Assembly (NCBI RefSeq): GCF_900129905.1
Contig: NZ_FQXG01000006.1
Location: 144,580-208,579 of the forward strand
DNA from: Ferrimonas marina
GTDB taxonomy: Bacteria > Pseudomonadota > Gammaproteobacteria > Enterobacterales > Shewanellaceae
Reading direction: 5' to 3'
Length of the DNA: 64,000 bases
The notes beneath the pieces are model-generated. The model did no database searches. It was given only the letters and a program-made list of their open reading frames with translations, and was not told where the DNA came from. The translations under genes and the position numbers were made by a program. This document shows, in pieces, positions 9,079 through 17,475 of this stretch (positions are counted from its first letter, which is position 1; the number at the start of each line of letters is the position of its first letter).

Positions 9079-10170
9079 ATGTTAAAGCGAAGTCTATTCG
9101 TGATTGGGGGGCTGCTGCTGGTGCTGGCGGCCCTGGTGGCGTTGAAGTGGCCGCAGATGCAGGCCGGTCAGGCGATGTTGGCAGCGATGCAGGCGCCGCC
9201 GACCCACAGCGTCTCTGCCGTCGAGGTGGTGCAGGTGCGCTGGCGCCCTCAGATCGCCGCAGTGGGCACCCTCAACGCCAGAGCCGGTACCCTGTTGTCC
9301 CTCGAGGTGGCCGGAACCGTCACCCAGATCCCCTTCGTCAGTGGCGACAAGATCGAGCGCGGCGCCCTGCTGCTCAAGCTGGATGACAGCATCGAGCAGG
9401 CCAACCTGACCAGTGCCGAGGCCCAGCTGGACCTGGCTCAGATCAAGCACGACCGCAACAAGGTGCTGTTCAAGCGCAACAACATCTCCGAGATCGAGCT
9501 GGCCGAATCCGCCGCCAGCCTGAAGATGGCCCAGGCCTCGGTGCAGCAGCTGCGTGCCAGCATCGACAAAAAAGCGCTCACCGCTCCCTTCGCCGGCACC
9601 CTGGGGATCCGCCAGGTCGACCCGGGTCAGTACCTCAAGGCCGGCGATCCTGTGGTGACCCTGCAGGATCTGACCGCACTGTACGCCGACTTTGCCGTAC
9701 CGGAGCAGTACCTGCCTGAGCTTTACGTCGGCCAGGAGGTGCAGCTTCGCAGCAGCGCCTACCCGGAAGAGGTGTTCACCGGGGCGGTGATCGCCCTGGA
9801 GGCCAAGGTCGACGAAAACACCCGCAATATTGCCCTGCGCGCCGAGCTGCCCAACGACGATGGCCGCCTGCGTCCCGGCATGTACGCCGAGATCCACCTG
9901 CTCAAGCGCGACAACATCGAGCCTGTGGTGGTGCCCGCCACCGCCGTGGCCTACAGCCCCTTTGGCGATTCCGTCTACGTGGTGCGCCAGGACGAGGAGG
10001 GGGCCCTGCGGGCCTACCGCCAGTACATCACCCTGGGTGAGCAGCGTGGCGATCAGATTGCCGTGCTGGATGGCCTCAGCGTCGGTGACCAGGTAGTGGA
10101 TGCCGGCACTCAAAAGCTGGACCACCAGGCACTGGTGCGCCTGACCTCCTCGTTGTCCGCACAGCGGTAA
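9079..10170 (+). CDS. RND efflux periplasmic adaptor (membrane fusion protein)
   Basis: This 363-residue HlyD/AcrA-type adaptor links an inner-membrane RND pump to an outer-membrane channel. An N-terminal hydrophobic anchor (residues 4-23, KRSLFVIGGLLLVLAAL) is followed by split lipoyl domain halves (AGTVTQIPFVSGDKIERG; KKALTAPFAGTLGIRQVDPGQYL), a short alpha-hairpin between them, and beta-barrel and membrane-proximal domains. The ATG at 9079 is preferred over a GTG 39 bases upstream because AAAGGA lies 8 bases before it and the anchor begins at once. The pump gene starts 9 bases downstream. There is no outer-membrane factor in this operon, so it presumably borrows a TolC. Confidence 0.9.
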   Translation: MLKRSLFVIGGLLLVLAALVALKWPQMQAGQAMLAAMQAPPTHSVSAVEVVQVRWRPQIAAVGTLNARAGTLLSLEVAGTVTQIPFVSGDKIERGALLLKLDDSIEQANLTSAEAQLDLAQIKHDRNKVLFKRNNISEIELAESAASLKMAQASVQQLRASIDKKALTAPFAGTLGIRQVDPGQYLKAGDPVVTLQDLTALYADFAVPEQYLPELYVGQEVQLRSSAYPEEVFTGAVIALEAKVDENTRNIALRAELPNDDGRLRPGMYAEIHLLKRDNIEPVVVPATAVAYSPFGDSVYVVRQDEEGALRAYRQYITLGEQRGDQIAVLDGLSVGDQVVDAGTQKLDHQALVRLTSSLSAQR

Positions 10171-10179
10171 GGCGGCGCC

Positions 10180-13100
10180 ATGTTTACCGATATCTTTATT
10201 CGCCGCCCGGTGTTGGCGGTGGTGCTGAACCTGCTGCTGCTGGTGTTCGGCGTGCGTGCCCTGATGGAGCTGCAGGTACGTGAGTACCCGGAGATGGAGA
10301 TCGGCCAGATCAACGTCACCACCGCCTACCCCGGCGCCGACGCCGAGCTGGTGCAGGGCTTTGTCACCACCCCGATTCAGGAGGCAATCGCCTCCACCGA
10401 GGGGGTCGACTACATCAAGGCCAGCTCCCGTGCTGGTGCCAGCCAGATCGAGGTCTACCTCAAGCTGGGCCAGGACGCCAACGCCGCGATGGCGGAGATC
10501 CTCACCAAGCTCAACAAGGTGCAGGGCCAGCTGCCTACCGACATCACCGATCCCATCATCGCCAAGGCCAGCGCCGGCGGTGACTCCATCATGTACCTGG
10601 CCTACGTGGGCGACACCATGAGTGGGGTGCAGCTGAGTGACTACCTGCGCCGCGTGGTACAGCCCAAGCTGACCGAGGTGGATGGGGTGGCCGAGGCACA
10701 GCTGATCGGTGACCAGCAGTTCGCGATGCGGATCTGGCTGGATCCGCTGCGGATGCAGGCCAATGGTATCAGCAGTGACGAGATCAGCCGGGCCCTGGCG
10801 GCCAACAACTTCCAGTCCGCCGCCGGTGAGCTGCGTGATAGCTTGACCGTCACCTCGGTACGGGCCTCCACCTCACTGAGCGATCCCCAGGCCTTTGGCG
10901 ATATCACGGTGAAGAGTGATGGCCTCAAGGTGGTGAAGTTGCGGGACGTGGCTCGAATCGAACTGGCGGCCCAGTCAGACAAGGTGCGGGTGGTGTTCAA
11001 CGGTGAGCAGTCGGTCTACATCGGCATCAACACCACCCCGGAGGCCAACCCACTGGAGGTCTCCAAGGGGGTGCGCGAGGTGCTGCCGGCGATCGAGCGC
11101 AACCTGCCGCCGGGGATGAGTCAGATCGTCGCCCACGATTCCACCGAGTACATCGAGGAGTCGATCAACGAGGTGATCCACACCCTGCTGGAGGCGGTGG
11201 TGATCGTCATCATCGTGGTGTTCCTGTTCCTCGGTTCGCTGCGCTCAGTATTGATCCCCATTGTCACCGTGCCGCTGTCGCTGATCGGCGTGGGTCTTTT
11301 CATGCTGGGGCTGGGCTTCTCGCTCAACCTGCTGACCCTGTTGGCGATGGTGATGGCCATCTCGCTGGTGGTGGATGACGCCATCGTGGTGGTGGAGAAC
11401 GTCCACCGTCACCTGGAGGAGGGCTTGTCGCCGGTCCGCGCCGCTGTGGTGGGGGCCCGGGAGATCGCCATGCCGGTGATCGCCATGACCATCACCCTGG
11501 CAGCGGTGTACGCCCCCATCGGCTTTATGGGCGGGCTGACCGGCACCCTGTTCACCGAGTTCGCCTTCACCCTGGCCGGCGCGGTGCTGATCTCCGGCTT
11601 TATCGCCTTGACGCTCTCCCCCGCCATGTGCGCCAAGCTGCTCAACAAGCAGGCGCTGGAGGGGCGCTTTGTGAAGATGCTGGATCGTCATTTCGGTCGG
11701 TTGAAGGACATCTATCAGCGCATCCTCAGCGGCGTGCTGTCCCATTACCGCGGACCGATCCTGCTGGCGGCGCCGCTGCTGCTGGTGGCCATCGCCGGGA
11801 TGTTCAACCTGACCCAGTCGGAGCTGGCGCCCAACGAAGACCAGGGCTTTATCTTCAACATTGGCCTGGGGCCGGACAACGCCAACGTCAACTACAGCTT
11901 CGAATACGCCAAGCAGTTCCAGGCGATGGCGGAGAGCCTGCCGGAGTACGAGCAGACCTTCCTGTTGGCGGGTTACCCGGCGGAGAACCAGTTCATGTCC
12001 GGCTTGATCCTCAAGCCCTGGAGCGAGCGGGAACGTTCTCAGCAGGAGATCCAGCCGCAGTTCCAGCAGATGATCAACGAGATCCCCGGGATGAAGGTAT
12101 TTGCGGTCAACCGACCGCCACTGCCGGGGGCGCCCTCAGGCATGCCGGTGAACTTCGTCATCACCTCCTCCGCCAGCCATGCCCAGCTGGATGAGGTGGC
12201 GCAGGAGCTCACCGCCCGGGCCCAGGCCTCGGGGCTGTTCTTGATGGTGAACAATACCCTCAAGCTCAACACCCCGCAGGTGCACATCCAGATCGACCGG
12301 GCCAAGGCGGGTCAGCTCGGGGTGTCGATGCAGGCGATCGGTGCAGCCCTGGCCACCCAGTTGGGGGATTTCCGCACCAACTACTTCGATATCCAGGGCC
12401 GCAGCTACGAGGTGATCACCCAGGCGGATGCCGATTTCCGCCGCACCCGGGACAAGATCAACGATCTCTACGTGCGCAGCGAGCGCGGCGCCATGCTGCC
12501 GCTGTCCACCCTGGTGACGGTCAGCGAGGAGGTGATCCCCAACGCCCTGACCCAGTTCCAGCAGCTCAACTCCGCTACTATCGAGGCGATGCCCAACCCT
12601 ATGGTGGCCACCGTCGCGGACGCCCACGCCTTTATGCGTAAGGCGCTGGCGGAGATTGCCCCTAATGGCTTTGCCTACGACTACGCCGGCCAAAGTCGCC
12701 AGTTTGAGCAGGAGGGCGCGGCGCTGTACGTCACATTCGCCCTGGCCTTGGTGGTGATCTTCCTGGTGTTGGCGGCCCAGTTCGAAAGCTGGCGTGATCC
12801 TGTGGTGGTGCTGGTAACGGTACCTCTGTCGATCTTCGGCGCGATGATCCCGCTGTTCCTGGGTTTCGCCACCATGAACATCTACACCCAGGTGGGGCTC
12901 ATCACTCTGGTGGGGCTGATCTCCAAGCACGGCATTCTTATCGTGGAGTTCGCCAACCAGCTGCAGCGGCAGGGCCGAGACCGCACCGAGGCGGTGCTGG
13001 AGGCGGCGGCGCTGCGTCTGCGGCCGATCCTGATGACCACCGCTGCGATGGTATTGGGGGTGATGCCGCTGGTACTGGCCACCGGTGCCGGCGCGGTCTC

Positions 13101-13248
13101 CCGCTTCAACATCGGCATCGTCATCACCGTGGGCTTGTCGGTGGGCACCCTGTTCACCCTGTTCGTGGTGCCGGTGATGTACAGCCTGTTCGCCAAGCGG
13201 ATCGACAACACCGAAGAAGCCACCCTGCTTGAGGCTACTACCGCTTAG
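10180..13248 (+). CDS. RND efflux pump, HAE-1 family inner-membrane permease
   Basis: This 1022-residue proton-driven multidrug exporter has the normal HAE-1 length and layout: twelve membrane segments with two large periplasmic loops. It begins MFTDIFIRRPVLA, and the proton-relay aspartate pair lies in AISLVVDDAIVVVENV (about residues 398-399, TM4). The second half repeats the fold (YTQVGLITLVGLISKHGILIVEFANQ). It is cotranscribed with the adaptor gene upstream. Substrates cannot be told from sequence; no regulator is adjacent. The gene ends in an unusual run of 17-bp imperfect repeats before the terminator. Confidence 0.94.
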   Translation: MFTDIFIRRPVLAVVLNLLLLVFGVRALMELQVREYPEMEIGQINVTTAYPGADAELVQGFVTTPIQEAIASTEGVDYIKASSRAGASQIEVYLKLGQDANAAMAEILTKLNKVQGQLPTDITDPIIAKASAGGDSIMYLAYVGDTMSGVQLSDYLRRVVQPKLTEVDGVAEAQLIGDQQFAMRIWLDPLRMQANGISSDEISRALAANNFQSAAGELRDSLTVTSVRASTSLSDPQAFGDITVKSDGLKVVKLRDVARIELAAQSDKVRVVFNGEQSVYIGINTTPEANPLEVSKGVREVLPAIERNLPPGMSQIVAHDSTEYIEESINEVIHTLLEAVVIVIIVVFLFLGSLRSVLIPIVTVPLSLIGVGLFMLGLGFSLNLLTLLAMVMAISLVVDDAIVVVENVHRHLEEGLSPVRAAVVGAREIAMPVIAMTITLAAVYAPIGFMGGLTGTLFTEFAFTLAGAVLISGFIALTLSPAMCAKLLNKQALEGRFVKMLDRHFGRLKDIYQRILSGVLSHYRGPILLAAPLLLVAIAGMFNLTQSELAPNEDQGFIFNIGLGPDNANVNYSFEYAKQFQAMAESLPEYEQTFLLAGYPAENQFMSGLILKPWSERERSQQEIQPQFQQMINEIPGMKVFAVNRPPLPGAPSGMPVNFVITSSASHAQLDEVAQELTARAQASGLFLMVNNTLKLNTPQVHIQIDRAKAGQLGVSMQAIGAALATQLGDFRTNYFDIQGRSYEVITQADADFRRTRDKINDLYVRSERGAMLPLSTLVTVSEEVIPNALTQFQQLNSATIEAMPNPMVATVADAHAFMRKALAEIAPNGFAYDYAGQSRQFEQEGAALYVTFALALVVIFLVLAAQFESWRDPVVVLVTVPLSIFGAMIPLFLGFATMNIYTQVGLITLVGLISKHGILIVEFANQLQRQGRDRTEAVLEAAALRLRPILMTTAAMVLGVMPLVLATGAGAVSRFNIGIVITVGLSVGTLFTLFVVPVMYSLFAKRIDNTEEATLLEATTA

Positions 13249-13314
13249 AGGCAATTGGCGCGTAGAGGCAGTCAACGCTTAAAGGCAACTGGCGTAAACA
13301 GGCAAGCAGCGCAC
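13230..13314 (+). repeat. five imperfect 17-bp tandem repeats across a stop codon
   Basis: Successive 17-base units starting at 13230, 13247, 13264, 13281 and 13298 share the core (R)AGGC followed by A/T-A and a CGC-like tail, for example AGAGGCAATTGGCGCGT and AAAGGCAACTGGCGTAA. The first unit is inside the pump gene's last codons; the others follow its stop. The function is unknown. Confidence 0.6.
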
Positions 13315-13332
13315 AAAGTGGCTTGCCCGAAC

Positions 13333-13360
13333 AAAGGGGCCCATTCGGGCCCTTTTGCTT
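13333..13360 (+). terminator. intrinsic terminator after RND pump gene
   Basis: AAAGGGGCCC, an ATTC loop, then GGGCCCTTTTGCTTT. It stands between the convergent pump and barrel-protein genes and may act weakly on both strands. Confidence 0.85.
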
Positions 13361-13362
13361 TG

Positions 13363-14007
13363 CTAGAAGGCGTAGCGCAGGGCGATCTGGAAGGTGGTGG
13401 TGTGGTAGTCGATATCCTCGATCCGCCCGGCCTCCTGTTCGCCCTCCAGGGTCAGGCCACTCAAGGCACCGTAGCGGACCTCCCCCTGCAGCGACCAGGT
13501 GGGGCTGAAGCGATACTCGATTCCGGCAAAGGCCTGGTAGCCAAACTCACCGTCACCGGAGAAGGAGCGCTCGATACCGTCTTGCTCCAGATCCAGGTCC
13601 ACCTCCTGGGCCCAGCTTATGCCAGCCCCCAGGTAGGGCACCCACTTTTGCCCCTGGTCAAAGAAATAGAAGCCGTTAAGGAAGAACAGGTTGGAGGCGA
13701 AGTTGCCCTCGTCGAACCGCTCACCGCTGGCCAGGGTCGTGGTGCTGTCGTTGCTGCGGTACTCCCAGGCAAGCTCTACCGCCCAGTTGGCGTTGTAGCG
13801 GTAGCCCAGGCCCAGGCCTGCGGCAAAGCCGCCGTCCAGATCGACCGATACCGCACCATTGGCTTGGCCCAGGTCGGCTCCCTGGCCGGTTTGATCCGAC
13901 ATCAGGCTGTAGCCGACATAGGGGCGAACAAACCATTGGCCCTCGTCGGCCTGGGCACTGGAAAACAGGCCCGCGAGTAACAGGGGAAGACAAAATCGAT
14001 AGCGCAT
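13363..14007 (-). CDS. OmpW/OmpA-like outer-membrane beta-barrel protein
   Basis: This is a 214-residue porin-like small barrel. It has a Sec signal peptide (MRYRFCLPLLLAGLFSSAQA-DEG), then alternating aromatic strands typical of the outer-membrane protein beta-barrel family (WFVRPYVGYSL; GLGLGYRYNANWAVELAWEYR; YLGAGISWAQE; FAGIEYRFSPTWSLQGEVRYG) and a terminal Phe (IALRYAF) for BAM recognition. The frame stays open for about 600 bases upstream, but the ATG at 14007 has an AGAGGAGAG ribosome site and begins the signal peptide, so the upstream part is not coding. It is divergent from the membrane LytTR regulator, which makes it a candidate target. Ligand unknown. Confidence 0.85.
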   Translation of the reverse strand: MRYRFCLPLLLAGLFSSAQADEGQWFVRPYVGYSLMSDQTGQGADLGQANGAVSVDLDGGFAAGLGLGYRYNANWAVELAWEYRSNDSTTTLASGERFDEGNFASNLFFLNGFYFFDQGQKWVPYLGAGISWAQEVDLDLEQDGIERSFSGDGEFGYQAFAGIEYRFSPTWSLQGEVRYGALSGLTLEGEQEAGRIEDIDYHTTTFQIALRYAF

Positions 14008-14129
14008 AACAGACTCTCCTCTTGGGGGTGGCACGCAAGATTGCGCGTTCCGATGCTGCTGGTTACCGCTTGAGGAGTAGGCTTGGATCGGTGAATACTG
14101 GAGCGATGCACCAAAGGGCAGATTATTGT

Positions 14130-14990
14130 ATGAATGGGCAACCCTCAGTGGGGAAAGAGAAAACCATACTGGTGGTGATGGCAGCCTTCCTCGGGCTGCT
14201 GTTTGGCCTGATCGCCGGGGACGATGGTGCCCCGCTTTGGCTGTCGCTGCTGCAGTGGCAGCTGCAAACCTTGATCCCCATCCTGCTGATCCTGGCGGTG
14301 CAGATCGCCCTGGAGCGACATCGCCGCAAACTGCCCTCTTCCCACTGGCTGCGATTGACCCTCTACGGGCTGCTGGGCGCCATCCTGTTTTCTCCCATCG
14401 CGTTGGCGATCGATCTCTGGCTGCAGGAAGGATTGGCGCAGTCCCTCGGTGGTGCCTGGTTGGAAGAGCTGCTGGCTGTTGGTCCGCCGGTAGTGGTGGC
14501 CTGGCTGGGGATGAACGCCTTGTTGCGATTGGCTGGCACCAGCGCCTTGGCATCCGTTCCCGAGTCAGACGCCGAGCCAGCCGGACTCGGCAAACCGCCA
14601 TCAACGCTCCTGGCGTCCGAGCTCGAATCCGCGCCCAAGGCCGCGCTCGAACCTGAGTCTGAGCTGGAGAATGAGCCAGAGCCAGAGTTCATGCAACGCG
14701 TCCCCGCGGCACAGCGCGGCTGTCTGCGCTACCTCAAGGCAGAGCTGCACTACCTGCAGGTGGTTACTGACAGGGGCAGCAGCCTGATCCTGTTCAACCT
14801 CCGGGATGCGGTGGCCCAGCTGCCCGAGGGGCTGGGGGTTCAGCCGCACCGCTCCTACTGGGTCCGGCGCAGCGACGTCGAGGCGATGCGCCGCCAGGGT
14901 CGACAAGGGGAACTATGTCTGCGCGGCGGTGAGCGTATCCCGGTCAGTCGCTCTAAGCTGGCCCAAATGCAGGCGCTTTGGCCGCAATAA
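14130..14990 (+). CDS. membrane-anchored LytTR-type transcription regulator
   Basis: This is a 286-residue protein. Residues about 10-130 hold four hydrophobic segments (ILVVMAAFLGLLFGLIAG; LIPILLILAVQIAL; LYGLLGAILFSPIALAI; VGPPVVVAWLGMNAL). A Glu/Pro-rich linker about residues 140-185 (many E-P-E repeats) joins them to a C-terminal LytTR DNA-binding domain (CLRYLKAELHYLQVVTD ... HRSYWVRRSDVEAM ... IPVSRSKLAQMQALWPQ). LytTR domains bind DNA with a beta fold. There is no receiver domain, so the signal is probably sensed at the membrane. The start is uncertain: the ATG at 14130 follows AAAGGG, and another in-frame ATG is at 14106. The neighbouring divergent outer-membrane gene is a possible target. 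Confidence 0.8.
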   Translation: MNGQPSVGKEKTILVVMAAFLGLLFGLIAGDDGAPLWLSLLQWQLQTLIPILLILAVQIALERHRRKLPSSHWLRLTLYGLLGAILFSPIALAIDLWLQEGLAQSLGGAWLEELLAVGPPVVVAWLGMNALLRLAGTSALASVPESDAEPAGLGKPPSTLLASELESAPKAALEPESELENEPEPEFMQRVPAAQRGCLRYLKAELHYLQVVTDRGSSLILFNLRDAVAQLPEGLGVQPHRSYWVRRSDVEAMRRQGRQGELCLRGGERIPVSRSKLAQMQALWPQ

Positions 14991-15062
14991 TCCAGAGCAG
15001 TCTGTTCTCGACCGCGACAAGGTAACGGGATTTGCGGTGTGAGGAAGGGTTTCTTGTGGATC

Positions 15063-15100
15063 GATGTGATACATTTTTCGGTTGAAAATTTCGTCACATC
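15063..15100 (+). promoter_or_regulatory. inverted repeat upstream of the aminotransferase
   Basis: GATGTGA at 15063 and TCACATC at 15094 form a perfect 7-bp inverted repeat around a 24-base AT-rich spacer that contains a second dyad (TTTTTC/GAAAAT). It ends 18 bases before the start codon. The half-site spacing is too long for CRP. It may be an operator or a 5'-UTR stem. Confidence 0.4.
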
Positions 15101-15118
15101 CGGTAAGCAGGAGACCTG

Positions 15119-16240
15119 ATGACTGTTCAACCGTTCAATCCAACCCCCCGTACCCTGATGGGCCCCGGCCCGTCTGACGTTCACCCCCAGGTGCTGCAGG
15201 CTCTGGGCAAACCCACCATCGGCCACCTGGATCCGCAGTTTGTGGCGATGATGGACGAGGTCAAGGCGCTGACCCAGTATGCCTTCCAGACCGAGAATCC
15301 CTTCACCATCGTGGTCTCTGCTCCTGGCAGTGCCGGCATGGAGACCTGCTTCGTCAACCTGGTGGAGCCGGGCGACAAGGTGATCGTCTGCCGCAACGGC
15401 GTGTTCGGTGAGCGGATGCGTCAGAACGTGGTCCGCGTCGGTGGCGAGGCGGTGATGGTCGACGATGCCTGGGGCACCCCGGTATCGGTGGAAAAGGTGG
15501 AAGCGGCGCTGAAAGCCAACCCGGACGCCAAGTTCCTGGCCTTTGTTCACGCCGAAACCTCTACCGGCGCGCTGTCCGACGCCAAGGCGCTGTGCGCCCT
15601 GGCGCAGCAGCATGAGGTGCTCTCCATCGTTGATGCGGTGACCTCCCTGAGCGGGGTGGAGCTGAAGGTGGACGAGTGGGGCATCGATGCCATCTACTCC
15701 GGCAGCCAGAAGTGTCTTTCCTGTGTGCCGGGTCTGGCCCCGGTCTCCTTCTCGGCCAAGGCGGTGGCTAAGCTGGAAGCGCGTCAAACCCCGGTGCCCA
15801 GCTGGTTCCTGGATCAGACTTTGGTGATGGGGTACTGGTCTGGCACCGGCAAGCGCAGCTACCACCACACCGCGCCGGTCAACAGCCTGTACGCCATGCA
15901 CGAAGCCCTGCGCCTGCTCAAAGCCGAGGGGCTGGAGAACGCCTGGGCCCGCCACCGTGCCATGCACGAGCAGCTCAAGAGCGGCCTGGAGCTGCTGGGT
16001 CTGGATTTCGTGGTGGATGAGGCCAGCCGCCTGCCCCAGCTCAACGCGGTGTACATCCCGCAAGGGGTGGACGATGCCGCGGTGCGCAGCGCCCTGCTGG
16101 AGCGCTTCAACCTGGAGATCGGTGCCGGCCTGGGCGATCTGGCCGGTAAGGCCTGGCGCATCGGCCTGATGGGCCACGCCGCCCGGGAAGAGAACGTCCT
16201 GCTGTGCCTGGCGGCGCTGCGCGAGGTTCTCAACGGCTGA
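15119..16240 (+). CDS. class V PLP aminotransferase (alanine/serine-glyoxylate type)
   Basis: This 373-residue enzyme is of the AGXT/SgaA/PucG family, which transfers an amino group from alanine or serine to glyoxylate. The N-terminus has the family GPGPSDVHPQVLQAL block. The PLP lysine sits in SGSQKCLSCVPG (K198), preceded by the cofactor aspartate in IVDAVTSLSG, and WSGTGKRSYHHTAPVNSLYAMHEAL matches the substrate-binding region. The C-terminus carries WRIGLMGHAAREENVLLCLAALREVL. GCAGGAGAC precedes the ATG. It appears monocistronic with its own terminator. The exact donor (Ala, Ser or a ureido-amino acid) cannot be told from sequence. Confidence 0.88.
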   Translation: MTVQPFNPTPRTLMGPGPSDVHPQVLQALGKPTIGHLDPQFVAMMDEVKALTQYAFQTENPFTIVVSAPGSAGMETCFVNLVEPGDKVIVCRNGVFGERMRQNVVRVGGEAVMVDDAWGTPVSVEKVEAALKANPDAKFLAFVHAETSTGALSDAKALCALAQQHEVLSIVDAVTSLSGVELKVDEWGIDAIYSGSQKCLSCVPGLAPVSFSAKAVAKLEARQTPVPSWFLDQTLVMGYWSGTGKRSYHHTAPVNSLYAMHEALRLLKAEGLENAWARHRAMHEQLKSGLELLGLDFVVDEASRLPQLNAVYIPQGVDDAAVRSALLERFNLEIGAGLGDLAGKAWRIGLMGHAAREENVLLCLAALREVLNG

Positions 16241-16268
16241 TTGCCAAGGGAAAAGCCTTTCATCAACA

Positions 16269-16300
16269 CGGCCCGAAGTTGTGCTTCGGGCCGTTTTTTT
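16269..16300 (+). terminator. intrinsic terminator after the aminotransferase
   Basis: CGGCCCGAAG, a TTGTG loop, then CTTCGGGCCG, followed by seven T. Confidence 0.95.
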
Positions 16301-16403
16301 GTGCCTGACTCGAGTGGGCTTCAGGCTTTTCGAGTTGGCTCTCAGTGCCGCTTATGGGCCTGTGCTCTACTGGCGCTCAGGATTGAAAAACAATGAGTTG
16401 ACC

Positions 16404-17012
16404 ATGCAGATTGCCCCCATGCGCGCCGAGTTGAGCGCCGCCCTGGAGATCCTCGCCAGCCTGTTTTATCGCCGCCCGGACGCGGATCAGCTGGCTGCCC
16501 TGGCCGAACCCCTGAGTCAGTGGCCCGAGCTGGGCAGCCAGGGGCCCGACCAGGCGAGAGCCTTGGCCACCGCGCTGTCCGCCACCGAGTTTGAGGCGAT
16601 CAGCCGGGATCACTACGACCTGTTTGAGGCCCCCAAGGGCCGCAAGGCCTACCCCTGGGGCTCGGTCTACACCCACAAAGACAACCTGCTGTTTGCTGAC
16701 AGCTGCCGGGCCTACCAGGCCTTTCTGCGGGAGCAGGGGATGCAGTTCGAGCTGACCGCCAATGAGCCGGTGGACCACATCGGCCTGATGCTGGGCGCCC
16801 TGGCCCATCTGGTGGCGCAACAGCAGGACGATGCGGCCCAGACCCTGCTGGGGGAGCACCTGCTGCCCTGGGCCGGTCGCCTGTTCGAATGTGTGCAGGA
16901 AGGGGCCAGCACGGCCTACTACCGGGCCCTGACCACCCTCACCGAGTCTTTGCTGCTGACCCTGCGGGACAGCTGGGCGGTGCCGGTGCGGATCATCCCG
17001 CTGTACAAGTAA
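16404..17012 (+). CDS. TorD/DmsD-family molybdoenzyme chaperone (TorD1)
   Basis: This is a 202-residue all-helical cytoplasmic chaperone of the TorD/DmsD/NarJ type, which binds the Tat signal of a molybdoenzyme and aids cofactor insertion. The family block is plain: YPWGSVYTHKDNLLF, EPVDHIGLMLGALAHL and LLGEHLLPWAGRLFE. The start is inferred from alignment with the other two chaperones in the window (all three are 202 residues) and lacks a strong ribosome site; the frame is open further upstream into the preceding terminator, which cannot be coding. It stands alone on the plus strand, convergent with the B1/A1 operon, and is the only chaperone near A1 and A2, so it probably serves both. Confidence 0.85.
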   Translation: MQIAPMRAELSAALEILASLFYRRPDADQLAALAEPLSQWPELGSQGPDQARALATALSATEFEAISRDHYDLFEAPKGRKAYPWGSVYTHKDNLLFADSCRAYQAFLREQGMQFELTANEPVDHIGLMLGALAHLVAQQQDDAAQTLLGEHLLPWAGRLFECVQEGASTAYYRALTTLTESLLLTLRDSWAVPVRIIPLYK

Positions 17013-17035
17013 GACCCAGGCTTAATGAGCTAAAG

Positions 17036-17062
17036 CCACCGGCAACGCCGGTGGTTTTTTTG
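17036..17062 (+). terminator. intrinsic terminator after TorD1
   Basis: CCACCGGC, AAC loop, GCCGGTGG, followed by seven T, 24 bases after the stop codon. Confidence 0.94.
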
Positions 17063-17435
17063 TTGCGGTTCGACTGGGATAAATAAGGGCTCTGTCCGAG
17101 CTAAGTACCGAGCCTCATAAGAACTCTGATTGGCAGCAGTTCATGATGCCCCGCCAGCATTTCGTCGACTTGGAGTCGCCCAAACGAAGTGGCCTAAGGC
17201 CAGGTTGAGGGCCAGGATGGCCCGAGTGGCTTGCGGAGACAGGGATGTCGACTCAAGCCAGAGCCGCAGATTTAGGGCACGAAAGTGAGGAATAGCGACG
17301 ACTGGAGGCAAGCGGGGGTTCCAAGGGGGCGGAACGCCCCTTTGGTTGCTGCCGGCAACCCGGCAAAGCTATTAGCAATAAGTGAGACAACAAATCATGA
17401 GGTTAACTGGAACGACAGTTAACGTAGACAGAGTC
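17063..17435. other. non-coding region with a cluster of small hairpins
   Basis: No credible gene lies here. The sequence holds several perfect or nearly perfect stems in close order: GGCC-TAA-GGCC (17191-17201), GGGCC-AGGAT-GGCCC (17209-17223), GACA-GGGA-TGTC (17238-17249), an 11-bp stem with a GAA loop (17321-17345), GCCGG-CAAC-CCGGC (17351-17364) and GTTAACTG-GAACGA-CAGTTAAC (17402-17423). It may be a structured RNA or a dispersed intergenic repeat; I cannot tell which from one copy. Confidence 0.5.
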
Positions 17436-17463
17436 AAAAAAGCCCGCGTATGCGGGCTTTTTG
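17436..17463 (-). terminator. bidirectional intrinsic terminator after B1
   Basis: AAAAAGCCCGC, GTAT loop, GCGGGCTTTTT. It has T-runs on both strands and lies 13 bases after the B1 stop (minus strand). Confidence 0.93.
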
Positions 17464-17475
17464 CTGAGCGGGTTA

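Noticed and set aside
13363-14604. 413-codon version of the barrel protein gene
   Set aside because: The first 199 codons lie antisense to the LytTR gene and precede a clear signal peptide and ribosome site at 14007.
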